Below the pieces are notes generated by a model. That model was not told where the DNA came from and did no database searches. It worked only from the letters and a program-made list of their open reading frames with translations. A program made the translations under genes and the position numbers. From NCBI RefSeq assembly GCF_008327685.1, contig NZ_BDDE01000015.1, positions 248,001 to 312,000 on the forward strand: a stretch of 64,000 nt of DNA. Reading direction: 5' to 3'. The DNA comes from Actinomadura sp. K4S16. Lineage in GTDB: Bacteria > Actinomycetota > Actinomycetes > Streptosporangiales > Streptosporangiaceae. Numbering within the stretch: position 1 is the first letter of the stretch; each line of letters starts with the position of its first letter. Below, one piece after another: positions 11,331 to 19,527 of the stretch.

Positions 11331-12605
11331 ATGCGCCCCACCCTCGCCCGCCTCACGGCCACCGCGCTCGCGGCGCTCGCCGTCCCCGCCGCCACGGGCA
11401 CGGCCGCCTTCGCCGACCTCGCCCAGCCGGCGGTCGTCTCCGCCAACCCGGTGAACAACACCCCGCACGTGCTGGACGGCACCGTCCGCGCCATCACCGT
11501 CGTCGGGAACTGGGTCGTCGTCGGAGGGAACTTCGAGGAGGTCCGCGAGGCCGGCAGCGGCAAGAAGACGCTCAAGCGGCACAACCTGTTCGCCTACGAC
11601 ATGCGGACGGGGAAGATCAGCACGGCCTTCGTCCCGAAGGTCAACGGGACCGTCCACGCGCTCCAGCCCGGGTCCAGTGACTGGATCTACGCCGCCGGGA
11701 CGTTCACGACCGTCAACGGCGTCAAGACCGGCACGGTCACCGCGCTCAAGGTCTCGACCAACAAGGTCCACACCGGCTTCAAGCCCAACGTGAACTACCG
11801 GGTGAACACCATGGTGGTGCGCGGCTCCCGGCTCTACATCGGCGGTTCCTTCACCAAGGCGGGCGGCAAGGCGCGCACCGCGCTCGCGCGGGTCGACAGG
11901 CTCACGGGCGTGGCCGACAACGGGTTCAACTTCAGCGTCACCACGCCCCGGGCGGGCGACCTCAAGGTGTACCGGATGGCGGTCGACCCCACCGACACCC
12001 GCATGGTGATCAACGGGACGTTCACCCGCGTGAACGGCCAGCGCCGGGTCCAGATCGCGATGATCAACCTCGGCAAGGGCACCGCGAAGCTGTCGACCTG
12101 GGCGACCGAGCGGTACGCCTCGCCCTGCAACCTCGCCGCGTTCGACACCTACATGCGCGGCATGGACTTCTCACCCGACGGCAAGTACTTCGTGGTCGTC
12201 ACCACGGGCGGCCCCTACGGCCAGACCCAGATGTGCGACTCGGCAGCCCGCTGGGAGTCGTCCCGCACCGGGTCCGGGCAGAAGCCGACCTGGGTCAACT
12301 GGACGGGCGGCGACACGCTGCTGTCCACCTCGGTGACCGGCTCCGCCGTCTACGTCGGCGGGCACCAGCGCTGGCTGGACAACCCCTACGGGCACGACTC
12401 CGCCGGCCCCGGCGCCGTGTCGCGCCCCGGCATCGGCGCGCTCAACCCCAAGACCGGCAAGGCGCTGGCGTGGAACCCCACGCGGACGCTCGGTCACGGT
12501 GTCGAGACGCTGGTCGCCCACCCGAAGGGGCTGCTCGTCGGCAGCGACACCGACCAGCTCGGCCACGAGTACCACGGCCGCCTCGGGATGTTCCCCGCGG
12601 GCTGA
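11331..12605 (+). CDS. Secreted beta-propeller protein, short paralogue
   Basis: Exported protein of 424 residues with a signal peptide (MRPTLARLTATALAALAVP to AFA) and then repeated beta-strand blocks of the type IYAAGTFTTVNGVKTGTV, LYIGGSFTKAGGKARTAL and YVGGHQRWLDNPYG, which suggest a delta-60-like or related propeller. It is clearly homologous to the first 420 residues of the large PKD protein at 14851-17691; both share SFDTYMR/AFDTYMR, QPTWVNYTGGD/KPTWVNWTGGD and WIGSDTD/LVGSDTD blocks. ATG 11331 is preferred because GGAGA precedes it by 6 nt; ATG 11292, preceded by AGGA, would add 13 residues. It may be a surface-bound glycan-binding or structural protein. No enzymatic motif is visible. 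Confidence 0.75.
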   Translation: MRPTLARLTATALAALAVPAATGTAAFADLAQPAVVSANPVNNTPHVLDGTVRAITVVGNWVVVGGNFEEVREAGSGKKTLKRHNLFAYDMRTGKISTAFVPKVNGTVHALQPGSSDWIYAAGTFTTVNGVKTGTVTALKVSTNKVHTGFKPNVNYRVNTMVVRGSRLYIGGSFTKAGGKARTALARVDRLTGVADNGFNFSVTTPRAGDLKVYRMAVDPTDTRMVINGTFTRVNGQRRVQIAMINLGKGTAKLSTWATERYASPCNLAAFDTYMRGMDFSPDGKYFVVVTTGGPYGQTQMCDSAARWESSRTGSGQKPTWVNWTGGDTLLSTSVTGSAVYVGGHQRWLDNPYGHDSAGPGAVSRPGIGALNPKTGKALAWNPTRTLGHGVETLVAHPKGLLVGSDTDQLGHEYHGRLGMFPAG

Positions 12606-12661
12606 GCCGCGACTCGTGGTGAGATAGGAACGGGGCCATTCTGCGGGGAGGGGGCGGGTCG

Positions 12662-14272
12662 GTGGGCCATCACGGACAGCGCGAGGTGTTCTCCGGCGGC
12701 CATCACCGGCCCGACGCCCGCCGTTCCCTGCCCGTCCCTCCGGACGCGCCGCGCCGGCGCCGCGGCCGGCGGCGCGGCTCGAACCCGTTCCTCTACTTCG
12801 CCACCGCGGGCACCCTGCTGGTCGTGGGCGGCTCCGCGGCCGCCATCGTCCTGTCGGGGAGCGGCACGGTCCACAACGCCCGGACGGCCGCCGCGCGCGG
12901 GCACAGCACCGTCCCCGCGTCGGCCGACACCTACGTGGTGCGCGAGATGCCGGGCACCACGTTCGGCGGGGCCAGGAAGATCACCGCCTCGCGGTGGCCC
13001 GGCTGGCACACCGAGGCCTACGTCGCGTTCGACGTACCGCCCGGAACCCCGGCGGTCGCCGGGGCCCGCGTGGAGATGACGTTCGACCGGCTGGAGAACC
13101 GGCCGCGCCAGGTCGAGCTCCGCACGCTGCCCGGCTCCTGGACGGAGGAGGGCACGTCCTGGAGCAACCGCCCGGTCGCCGGGCCCGTCGTGGCGACCGC
13201 CCCCGCCGACTCGGCCAAGGTGTCCTTCGACGTCGGCCGGGTGGTGAACGGCCCGGGCCACTACGCGTTCGCCATCACCGGCCAGGGCCGCCGGTCGGCG
13301 GTCTCGCTGCACTCCCGGGAGACCGGCGACGGGCCGCGCCTCGTCCTGCGGACCCGGCCGGGCGCGCCCGCGCCGACGCCGAGCAACTCGCCGGAGACCT
13401 CCGGCACGGCGCTTCCCGCGCCCGGGCCGGAGCCCACCTGGGAGGCACCGCAGCCGGTGAAGACCCCCACGACGTCCCCGGTCGGCGGCCGGACGCTCTG
13501 CGGGCTCTCCCTCGAACTCAAGCCGGGCGAGACCTTCCAGAAGGCCCTCGCCCGCATGGACGCCGCCTACGGCGGCCTGGAGACGGTCCGGCTGTTCTAC
13601 CAGGGCGTCCCGCCCGCGTGGCCCGGCAAGCCCGACACCGGGAAGCGCCCGCCGATCATCTCGTTCAAGCTGGCGCCCAAGGACGTCATCGCCGGCAAGT
13701 ACGACCAGGCGATGACCCGCTGGTTCGCCACCGCCCCGCGCGACCGCGACCTCTACTGGGTCTACTACCACGAGCCCGAGGACAACATCGCCGCCGGCGA
13801 TTTCACCGCCGCCGACTACCGCGCCGCGTGGCGGCGGCTGCGGTCCCTCGCCGACAAGGCCGACAACCCCCGCATCCACGCCACCCTCGTCCTGATGGGC
13901 TGGAGCCTCGACCCGCTGTCCAAGCGCGACTGGCGCGACTACTACCCGGGCCGCGACGTGATCCAGGTCCTCGGCTGGGACGTCTACAACCTCGGCTGGA
14001 AGAAGGGCCGCTACGACGACCCGGCCACCATGTACGACCGCGTCGTGGCCGTCAGCAAGGGCGAGAACCTCCCGTTCGGCGTCGCCGAGACCGGCAGCTA
14101 CCTCGTCGCCGGCGACAACGGCGACCGCCGCGCCTCCTGGCTCCGCGCCATGAACGCCTACCTCACCAAGCGCAACGCCCTCTGGGTCGCCTACTTCGAC
14201 CTCGACTGGAGCACCGGCGACTTCCGCCTCTTGGACACCCAGAGCCGCCAGGCCTGGAGCGACTTCTGCTAA
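12662..14272 (+). CDS. Membrane-anchored DNRLRE/CBM-like plus GH26-like glycoside hydrolase
   Basis: A 536-residue type II membrane or secreted protein. A basic N-terminal tail is followed by one hydrophobic segment (about 43-65). Next comes a beta-sandwich (about 83-235: ADTYVVREMPGTTFGG, AYVAFDVP, SWTEEGTSWSNRP) of the DNRLRE/carbohydrate-binding kind. A Pro/Thr linker (about 237-278) leads to a catalytic domain resembling GH26 endo-mannanases. The candidate acid/base Glu is E371 in YYHEPED, and the candidate nucleophile is E476 in GVAETGSY. A hydrolase inside an exopolysaccharide locus usually trims or releases the polymer. Substrate is unknown. GTG 12662 follows a GGGGAGGGGG run 7-10 nt upstream. 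Confidence 0.7.
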   Translation: MGHHGQREVFSGGHHRPDARRSLPVPPDAPRRRRGRRRGSNPFLYFATAGTLLVVGGSAAAIVLSGSGTVHNARTAAARGHSTVPASADTYVVREMPGTTFGGARKITASRWPGWHTEAYVAFDVPPGTPAVAGARVEMTFDRLENRPRQVELRTLPGSWTEEGTSWSNRPVAGPVVATAPADSAKVSFDVGRVVNGPGHYAFAITGQGRRSAVSLHSRETGDGPRLVLRTRPGAPAPTPSNSPETSGTALPAPGPEPTWEAPQPVKTPTTSPVGGRTLCGLSLELKPGETFQKALARMDAAYGGLETVRLFYQGVPPAWPGKPDTGKRPPIISFKLAPKDVIAGKYDQAMTRWFATAPRDRDLYWVYYHEPEDNIAAGDFTAADYRAAWRRLRSLADKADNPRIHATLVLMGWSLDPLSKRDWRDYYPGRDVIQVLGWDVYNLGWKKGRYDDPATMYDRVVAVSKGENLPFGVAETGSYLVAGDNGDRRASWLRAMNAYLTKRNALWVAYFDLDWSTGDFRLLDTQSRQAWSDFC

Positions 14273-14341
14273 CCCCTCGCGCCGCCTGAAGCACCCACCC
14301 CAAAGCCACACCCCACAAACCGCCACCGTACGCAGGCCGCG

Positions 14342-14702
14342 CCCCCACACGCCCCTGCCCGTCCCGTGGCCTCCCCTTCGCGCACCGCGTCTTCACGCGC
14401 CCCCGCCCTCCACGTAAGCCCGCCCCTCACACGACCCCGCCCGCGACGCCGCCCGCCCCTCACACGGCCCGTCCTCCACGCGGCGCGTCCTCCGCGTTGG
14501 GCCTGCCCCTCACGCGGGCGCGCCCTTCACGCAGCGCGCCCTTCACACGGCACGTCCTCCACGCGGCGCGTCCCTCACCGCGTGGGCCGTCCTTCGCGGC
14601 CTTGCCCGTGACGCGGGCTCGTCCTCCATGTGGCGCGCCCTCTATGTGAGCGCTGCCCTTCACGCGGGCCTGGCCCTCGCGCGGGCCTGCGCTGCGCGTG
14701 GG
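14342..14702. repeat. Degenerate 15-18-bp tandem repeat array
   Basis: This intergenic stretch, between converging genes, is built from about 20 imperfect units of the type CGYCCYTCACGCGG (for example CGCGCCCTTCACGCAG, CGCGCCCTTCACACGG, CACGTCCTCCACGCGG, GCTCGTCCTCCATGTGG). Unit length wanders between about 15 and 18 bp, so every reading frame drifts and the apparent peptides (LHAARP-like) are not credible proteins. No dyad symmetry is shared by the units, so it is not a CRISPR array. The rest of the gap (14273-14341 and 14703-14797) holds nothing I recognise. Confidence 0.6.
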
Positions 14703-14797
14703 GTTCTGGTCGCGGTGGCTCGGCTTCGGGGGCGGCTTCTGCGGCGGGTGGGTTGGTGGTGCTGGTTGCTTCTCGCGCCGGGCCCTCCGTTACGTGC

Positions 14798-14831
14798 GAC
14801 GCCCCCCGCCGGTGGTCCGGCGGGGGGCGTC
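14798..14831 (-). terminator. Strong hairpin terminator downstream of the PKD protein gene
   Basis: A perfect 15-bp stem (GACGCCCCCCGCCGG and its complement) closes a TGGT loop 19 bp beyond the stop codon of the minus-strand gene at 14851. No clear T-run follows on the minus strand, which is common in GC-rich actinomycetes; a short GTTTGT follows on the plus strand. It could stop transcription from both directions between converging genes. Confidence 0.7.
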
Positions 14832-14850
14832 GTTTGTGCGGTGGTGCTTC

Positions 14851-17691
14851 TTACTTGCGGGCCAGGATGATGGTCCACATCGCGGCGCGGCTGGCGGCGT
14901 CGGTCGTCGCCGTCTTGCCGCCGTAGGTGCCGGTGGCGACCGTGCCGTTGCTGTCACCGACCAGGGCCGTGATGCGGCCGCTGGCAGAGCCGATGCCGAT
15001 GCCGCGGGTCTCCACGCCGGCCGGGGCCGTCCAAGACGTGGTGCTGGACGACTTGTCCGCCCAGTACGACACCGCCCACGAGCCGGCTGCGTCCACCTGC
15101 GCGGACGGGCTGGTGTGCTCGGTGACGGTGCCGGCGTCGCTGCTCTTGGCCACCGCCGCCACCGGGTCGGTGGCGTTGGTGCCCTCGTAGGCGAGCAGCC
15201 GGATGTCGGCCTTGGTGTAGGCGCTGAGCGCGATGGCGACCTGCGTGCCGGCGTCGCCGGCCTGAGCGACGCGCTTCCAGACGACGGACGTCGCGGTGCC
15301 CGCGGCCTGCGTGCCGACCTGCGTCCAGCCGGACGGCGGGGTCGTCATCGTCGCGGCGCTGCTGTTGAACGTCAGCATCAGCAGCATGCCGTCACCGGGC
15401 TGGACCGCCGGCGGCACCTGTGCGGTGGCCGTCGTGACGTTGCCGTTGCCGCCAGAGCCGCCCCGGTAGCCGATGTTCGCCTGGTTCGGGGCGACCGTGA
15501 CGTCCTGGGACTTGGTGCCCTTGCCGCCGCGGTCGTCGGTCACCGTCAGCTTCACCGTGTAGGTGCCGGCCGCGGCGAACGCGTGCTGCGGCGTGGCGCC
15601 GGTGCCGTTCTGGCCGTCGCCGAAGTCCCACGCGTAGGAGGCGATGGAACCGTCGGAGTCGGACGAGCCCGCCGCGTTGAACGCGCAGTCGAGCGCGTCG
15701 CAGTTGGCGGTGAACGCGGCGTTCGGCGGCTGGTTCGGCGTGCCCGCGTACAGGAACACCGTCCGGCCGCGCCAGTCGGCGGTGCTGACCTCGGTCGACG
15801 CGCCGGACGGCACCCCGGCCGCCGAGAACGCGACGCGGTAGAGGCGGCCGTTGGAGTTGTTGACGTAGTAGAGGTTCGCGCCGTTGACGAACATGCCGCC
15901 GACGGAGCTCCAGCTCATGCCGGCCAGGTTGCCCACGGCGGTGAACTCCTGGGCGCCGACGACGTTGCTCTCCGGGTTGAACGTCCGGTAGTACAGCGCG
16001 GACTGCCCGCGCGTGTAGTAGATCCGGCCATTGGCGAAGAACATGCCGGTGATGTTCGGCACCTGCGAATGCCAGGTCGACATGCTGACGAGCTGGTCGG
16101 CGGTGTCGATGGCCGTGGTTGCGCCGAGCGCGGTGCCGTCGAACGAGCGGCGCCGGAACTGGCCGTCCGACGAGCCGTAGAAGAGCTCGCCGTTGACCAT
16201 GAACGCGCCGCGCGCGGTCCGCCAGTCGACGCCCGCGGTGCCGTCGTCGACCGCGGCGCCGGTGGTGGTGCCGTCGAACGAGCGGTGCCTCAGGTAGTTG
16301 GCGGCCCCGACACCGATGCCGCCGCCGGAGTAGACGTTCCCGGGCAGCTCGCCGGTGCTGTAGGCGGGGACGGTCGTGCCGCCCGCGACCGGGAACAGCG
16401 CGAGCTTCTGGTGGAACTCGCCGCCGACGTTGTCGGTGTCGCTGCCGATCCACAGGCCCTCGTCGGTGGCCAGCATGTCGAAGACGCCGACGCCCTTGTC
16501 ACGGCCCGGGTTCCAGCTGAACGGCAGGCCGCTGACCGGGTCGAGCGCGACGATGCCCTCGCGGCCGACGGCGCCCTGGCCGGGGCTGTCGCCGGCGAAC
16601 GGGTTGTTCGCCCAGCGGAAGTGGCCGCCGGTGTAGACGGCCGTGTCGGTGATCTCCACGGCGTAGGTGGTGTCGCCCCCGGTGTAGTTCACCCAGGTCG
16701 GCTGCTGGCCGCCGCCGGTGGTGGCGCTCTCCCAGCGGGCCTGGGTGTCGCACAGCTTCGCCGAGCCGCCGTACGCGCCGGTGGTCGTCACCACGAAGTA
16801 CGAGCCGTTCGGGGAGAACTCGACGTCGCGCATGTAGGTGTCGAACGACTGCGAGCACTGGTCGGCGTAGCGGACGGTGTCCCAGTTCGCGAGCGCCGCG
16901 GACTGGCCCGTGAGGTCCACCATGACGATCTGCCGCCGGGTGCTGCCCGCGACGGAGTTGAAGTTGCCGATGCCGACGAGCTTGGAGCCGTCCGGGCTGA
17001 CGTCCATCTTGTAGATCTGGGTGACGCCGTCGCCGGTCTGGGTGCCGGCGATGTTCAGGTTCACGAAGTCGTCGCGGGCGCCCGTCTCGGGGTCGAGGGT
17101 GGCGAGCGCCGCCCGCGCGGCGCCGCCGACCGTCGCGAAGGTGCCGCCGACGTACAGCCGGCCGCCCGCCAGCCGCAGGTCCCGGACCTTGGCGTCGAGC
17201 TCGGGGTCGAACGAGGCGATGGGGGCGCCGGTCTGGGCGTTGATCCGGGCGAGCACGAAGTGCCGGACGCCGTTGATCTCGCTGAAGCTTCCCCCGACGT
17301 AGATCGACTTGCCGTCGGGGGCGGGCAGCAGCGCGCTGGCCTCACCCTTGTTGAGGTTCGGGACGAAGTCGGGGTCGATCGCGCCGGTGGCGGCGTCGAA
17401 GGCGAACAGGCGGTTGCGGACCAGCGTCGGCTTGTTGGCGCCGACCTCCTTCACCTGGGTGAACGAGCCGCCGACGTAGATCTTGCCGCCGATCTTGATG
17501 ATCGACTTGACCTCGCCGTCGATGACGTTCGGCGTGTAGTTCGCCGGGTCGGCGTTGACGACCTTGCCGTGCCCCGGTTCGGACCCTCTCTGGTCCGCGC
17601 GCGCCGGGGTGCCCGCGGCGAGGCTCCCCGTAAGCGTCGCCAGTGCGAGCGCGGCCCCCGCGGCCAGAGCCCCCCACCTGCGTCTGCCCAT
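14851..17691 (-). CDS. Large secreted beta-propeller protein with PKD domain
   Basis: Exported protein of 946 residues with a signal peptide (about 1-33, ending TPARA). Residues of about 40-425 form a propeller homologous to the short protein at 11331-12605. A second set of propeller-like repeats follows (about 440-650: GAFMVNGELFYGSSDG, GMFFANGRIYYTRG, GMFVNGANLYYVNN). A PKD domain (about 655-740) shows the hallmark YAWDFGDGQ and GTYTVKLTVTDDRG. A C-terminal jelly-roll-like domain (about 745-946) ends in ALVGDSNGTVATGTY and MWTIILARK. No sortase motif is seen. The ATG has a GGAGGGG Shine-Dalgarno. Such architecture suits an extracellular matrix or glycan-binding protein. It is transcribed away from the polymerase gene at 18082. 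Confidence 0.8.
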   Translation of the reverse strand: MGRRRWGALAAGAALALATLTGSLAAGTPARADQRGSEPGHGKVVNADPANYTPNVIDGEVKSIIKIGGKIYVGGSFTQVKEVGANKPTLVRNRLFAFDAATGAIDPDFVPNLNKGEASALLPAPDGKSIYVGGSFSEINGVRHFVLARINAQTGAPIASFDPELDAKVRDLRLAGGRLYVGGTFATVGGAARAALATLDPETGARDDFVNLNIAGTQTGDGVTQIYKMDVSPDGSKLVGIGNFNSVAGSTRRQIVMVDLTGQSAALANWDTVRYADQCSQSFDTYMRDVEFSPNGSYFVVTTTGAYGGSAKLCDTQARWESATTGGGQQPTWVNYTGGDTTYAVEITDTAVYTGGHFRWANNPFAGDSPGQGAVGREGIVALDPVSGLPFSWNPGRDKGVGVFDMLATDEGLWIGSDTDNVGGEFHQKLALFPVAGGTTVPAYSTGELPGNVYSGGGIGVGAANYLRHRSFDGTTTGAAVDDGTAGVDWRTARGAFMVNGELFYGSSDGQFRRRSFDGTALGATTAIDTADQLVSMSTWHSQVPNITGMFFANGRIYYTRGQSALYYRTFNPESNVVGAQEFTAVGNLAGMSWSSVGGMFVNGANLYYVNNSNGRLYRVAFSAAGVPSGASTEVSTADWRGRTVFLYAGTPNQPPNAAFTANCDALDCAFNAAGSSDSDGSIASYAWDFGDGQNGTGATPQHAFAAAGTYTVKLTVTDDRGGKGTKSQDVTVAPNQANIGYRGGSGGNGNVTTATAQVPPAVQPGDGMLLMLTFNSSAATMTTPPSGWTQVGTQAAGTATSVVWKRVAQAGDAGTQVAIALSAYTKADIRLLAYEGTNATDPVAAVAKSSDAGTVTEHTSPSAQVDAAGSWAVSYWADKSSSTTSWTAPAGVETRGIGIGSASGRITALVGDSNGTVATGTYGGKTATTDAASRAAMWTIILARK

Positions 17692-18081
17692 CGACCCCTC
17701 CGTGCAGTTAGAAGTAAGCCGCCGTGTTCACCGAATGGGCACACGGCGCCGCGCAATCGTAGCCAGCGAGCCACCGAAACTGCCGTTTGATCACTAACTT
17801 TTCGGTTGCGACCACCGAACAGCACGGTGATCCGATCGCCGCGGGGCGCCGGACGGGGCCCGGCGGGCACGTCCATCGCGCCTCGCGGGGTACGCTGCGC
17901 ACCTCGAAAGGACGCGTGCCGGCTCGCGCCGGAGCACCGGACCGTGTGGCCGAAGGTGGCCACCGTCCGCTGTCGTCCCTGGTAAGAAGCAGGACGTCCT
18001 CCACCAGGGGGCGGCGCGCCTCCGGGGCCGGACGGCGCGGTCCGCGGCCGAAGGCGCGTCCCAGGGGAAACGGAGCGGTGA
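17692..18081. other. Divergent intergenic region upstream of two locus genes
   Basis: This 390-bp stretch separates the start codons of the PKD protein (minus) and the Wzy-like gene (plus), so promoters for both should lie here. It is less GC-rich near 17790-17830 than its surroundings. I see a good Shine-Dalgarno at each end, but no -35/-10 pair or inverted repeat strong enough to call. No open frame in it looks coding. Confidence 0.4.
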
Positions 18082-19527
18082 TTGTCGGGGATGCGAGGGA
18101 TCGCGGGGAGCACCCCTCTCGCGACGCCGCGGCTGCTGCCCTGGCGCCTGCGGCCGGGCTGGGCGCTGAGCGTCGCGCTGCTCGGCTTCCCCGTGTGGTG
18201 GCTCCTGGGCCTGGCGAACGTCGTGCTGCTGGTCATCAGCGTGCCCATGGCCATGACGCTGTGGCGGCGGCGCGGCACCCTGGTCGCGCCCAGCGGCTTC
18301 GCGGCGTGGCTGTTCTTCCTGCTCTGGGTCGTGCTGGGCGTGCTCGTGCTGTGGGCCGACGCACCCCTCGCCGAACCGGGCGGCGGGTTCAGCCGGCTCC
18401 TGGTGTACGGCTACCGGCTCGCCTGGTACCTGTCGTCCACCATCGTGCTGCTCTACGTCGGCAACATGAGCGAGCGGGAGCTGCCGTCGGGCAAGGTCGG
18501 CAGGCTCCTCGGCTACATGTTCATCGTGACGACCGTCGGCGGGCTGATCGGGTCGTTCTTCCCGTCGATCCAGCTCACCTCGCCGGTGGAGATGGTGCTG
18601 CCGCACGGGCTGACCAGCAACTCCTTCGTCCGCGACATCGTGCACCCGAAGGTCGCCGACATCGAGTCGATCCTCGGGTTCGAGCAGTCCAGGCCCATGG
18701 CGCCGTTCGCCTACGCCAACACCTGGGGTTCGGCCTACGCGTTCTTCCTCCCGTACTTCCTGCTGACCTGGATCGTCCGCGCCAAGATGCGGCGCCGCGT
18801 GTTCGGGCTGGCCGTCCTCGCCGCGTCGCTGTGGCCGGTCGTGTACTCGCTGAACCGGGGGCTGTGGGGCGCGCTCGGCGCGATCGGCCTGTTCGGCGTC
18901 GTGAAGCTGCTCCAGGTGGGCGGGCCCCGCGTGATCGCCTGGACGGCCGGGATGGCCGCGGCGGGCGCGATCGTCGTGGCGCTGTCGCCGCTGCCCGGCC
19001 TCGTCCAGGACCGCCTCGACAACCCGCACAGCAACAACCGCCGCACCCTGCTGGCCGAGGAGACGACCCGCAGCGCCCTCACCGGCTCCCCGCTGGTCGG
19101 CTTCGGCTCCACGCGCAACGTCCAGGGCGACCTCGGCCAGGTCTCCGGCGGCGACAAGATCGGCTGCAAGGCGTGCGGCTCGCCGCCGCTCGGCACCCAG
19201 GGCCACCTGTGGCTCCTGCTGTTCGCCAACGGCATCGTCGGGACGATCGCGTTCTGCGCGTTCTTCGCCGTCCGGTTCCTCCGGCACTGCCGGGAACGCG
19301 GCGCGTACTCGCTGGCGGGCTGCTCCGTCCTGATCGCCTGCGGCCTGTTCATGATCACGTACGACATGGTGGAGGTACCGCTGTACACGGTGATGATCGC
19401 GGTCGGCCTGATGTGGCGGGCGAGCAGGGACGCCCGCGCCGAGGCGCGGCCGCGCGCCCGTGCCCGGTCCCTCGCCGAGGACGAGGCCCCGGCCGAGGAG
19501 CCGGTTCCCGCCGAGGCGGCGCCGTGA
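18082..19527 (+). CDS. Wzy-like O-antigen polymerase/ligase membrane protein
   Basis: Integral membrane protein of 481 residues with about ten hydrophobic segments and one larger external loop carrying RRTLLAEETTRSALTGSPLVGFG, the conserved region of the O-antigen ligase/polymerase (Wzy_C/WaaL) superfamily. It would join polyprenyl-linked repeat units at the outer face of the membrane. The C-terminal 45 residues are a charged Ala/Glu/Arg tail. TTG 18082 is chosen as start because GGAG lies 6 nt before it; ATG 18091 is possible. Its stop overlaps the next start as GTGA, so it begins a tightly coupled operon running through the kinase-like and sulfotransferase genes. Its position beside Wzz- and Wzx-like genes favours polymerase over ligase. 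Confidence 0.8.
   Translation: MSGMRGIAGSTPLATPRLLPWRLRPGWALSVALLGFPVWWLLGLANVVLLVISVPMAMTLWRRRGTLVAPSGFAAWLFFLLWVVLGVLVLWADAPLAEPGGGFSRLLVYGYRLAWYLSSTIVLLYVGNMSERELPSGKVGRLLGYMFIVTTVGGLIGSFFPSIQLTSPVEMVLPHGLTSNSFVRDIVHPKVADIESILGFEQSRPMAPFAYANTWGSAYAFFLPYFLLTWIVRAKMRRRVFGLAVLAASLWPVVYSLNRGLWGALGAIGLFGVVKLLQVGGPRVIAWTAGMAAAGAIVVALSPLPGLVQDRLDNPHSNNRRTLLAEETTRSALTGSPLVGFGSTRNVQGDLGQVSGGDKIGCKACGSPPLGTQGHLWLLLFANGIVGTIAFCAFFAVRFLRHCRERGAYSLAGCSVLIACGLFMITYDMVEVPLYTVMIAVGLMWRASRDARAEARPRARARSLAEDEAPAEEPVPAEAAP

Noticed and set aside
14366..14611. 81-codon frame with LHAARP-like repeats
   Set aside because: The repeats follow from the 15-18-bp DNA array, whose unit length is not a multiple of three throughout; no start signal.
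14342..14702. Possible CRISPR array
   Set aside because: Units are short, imperfect and directly adjacent, without unique spacers of constant length; no cas genes nearby.
14698..17790. Open frame of about 1030 codons antisense to the PKD protein
   Set aside because: Shadow of a well-supported secreted protein with signal peptide and PKD motifs; no domain in the antisense product.
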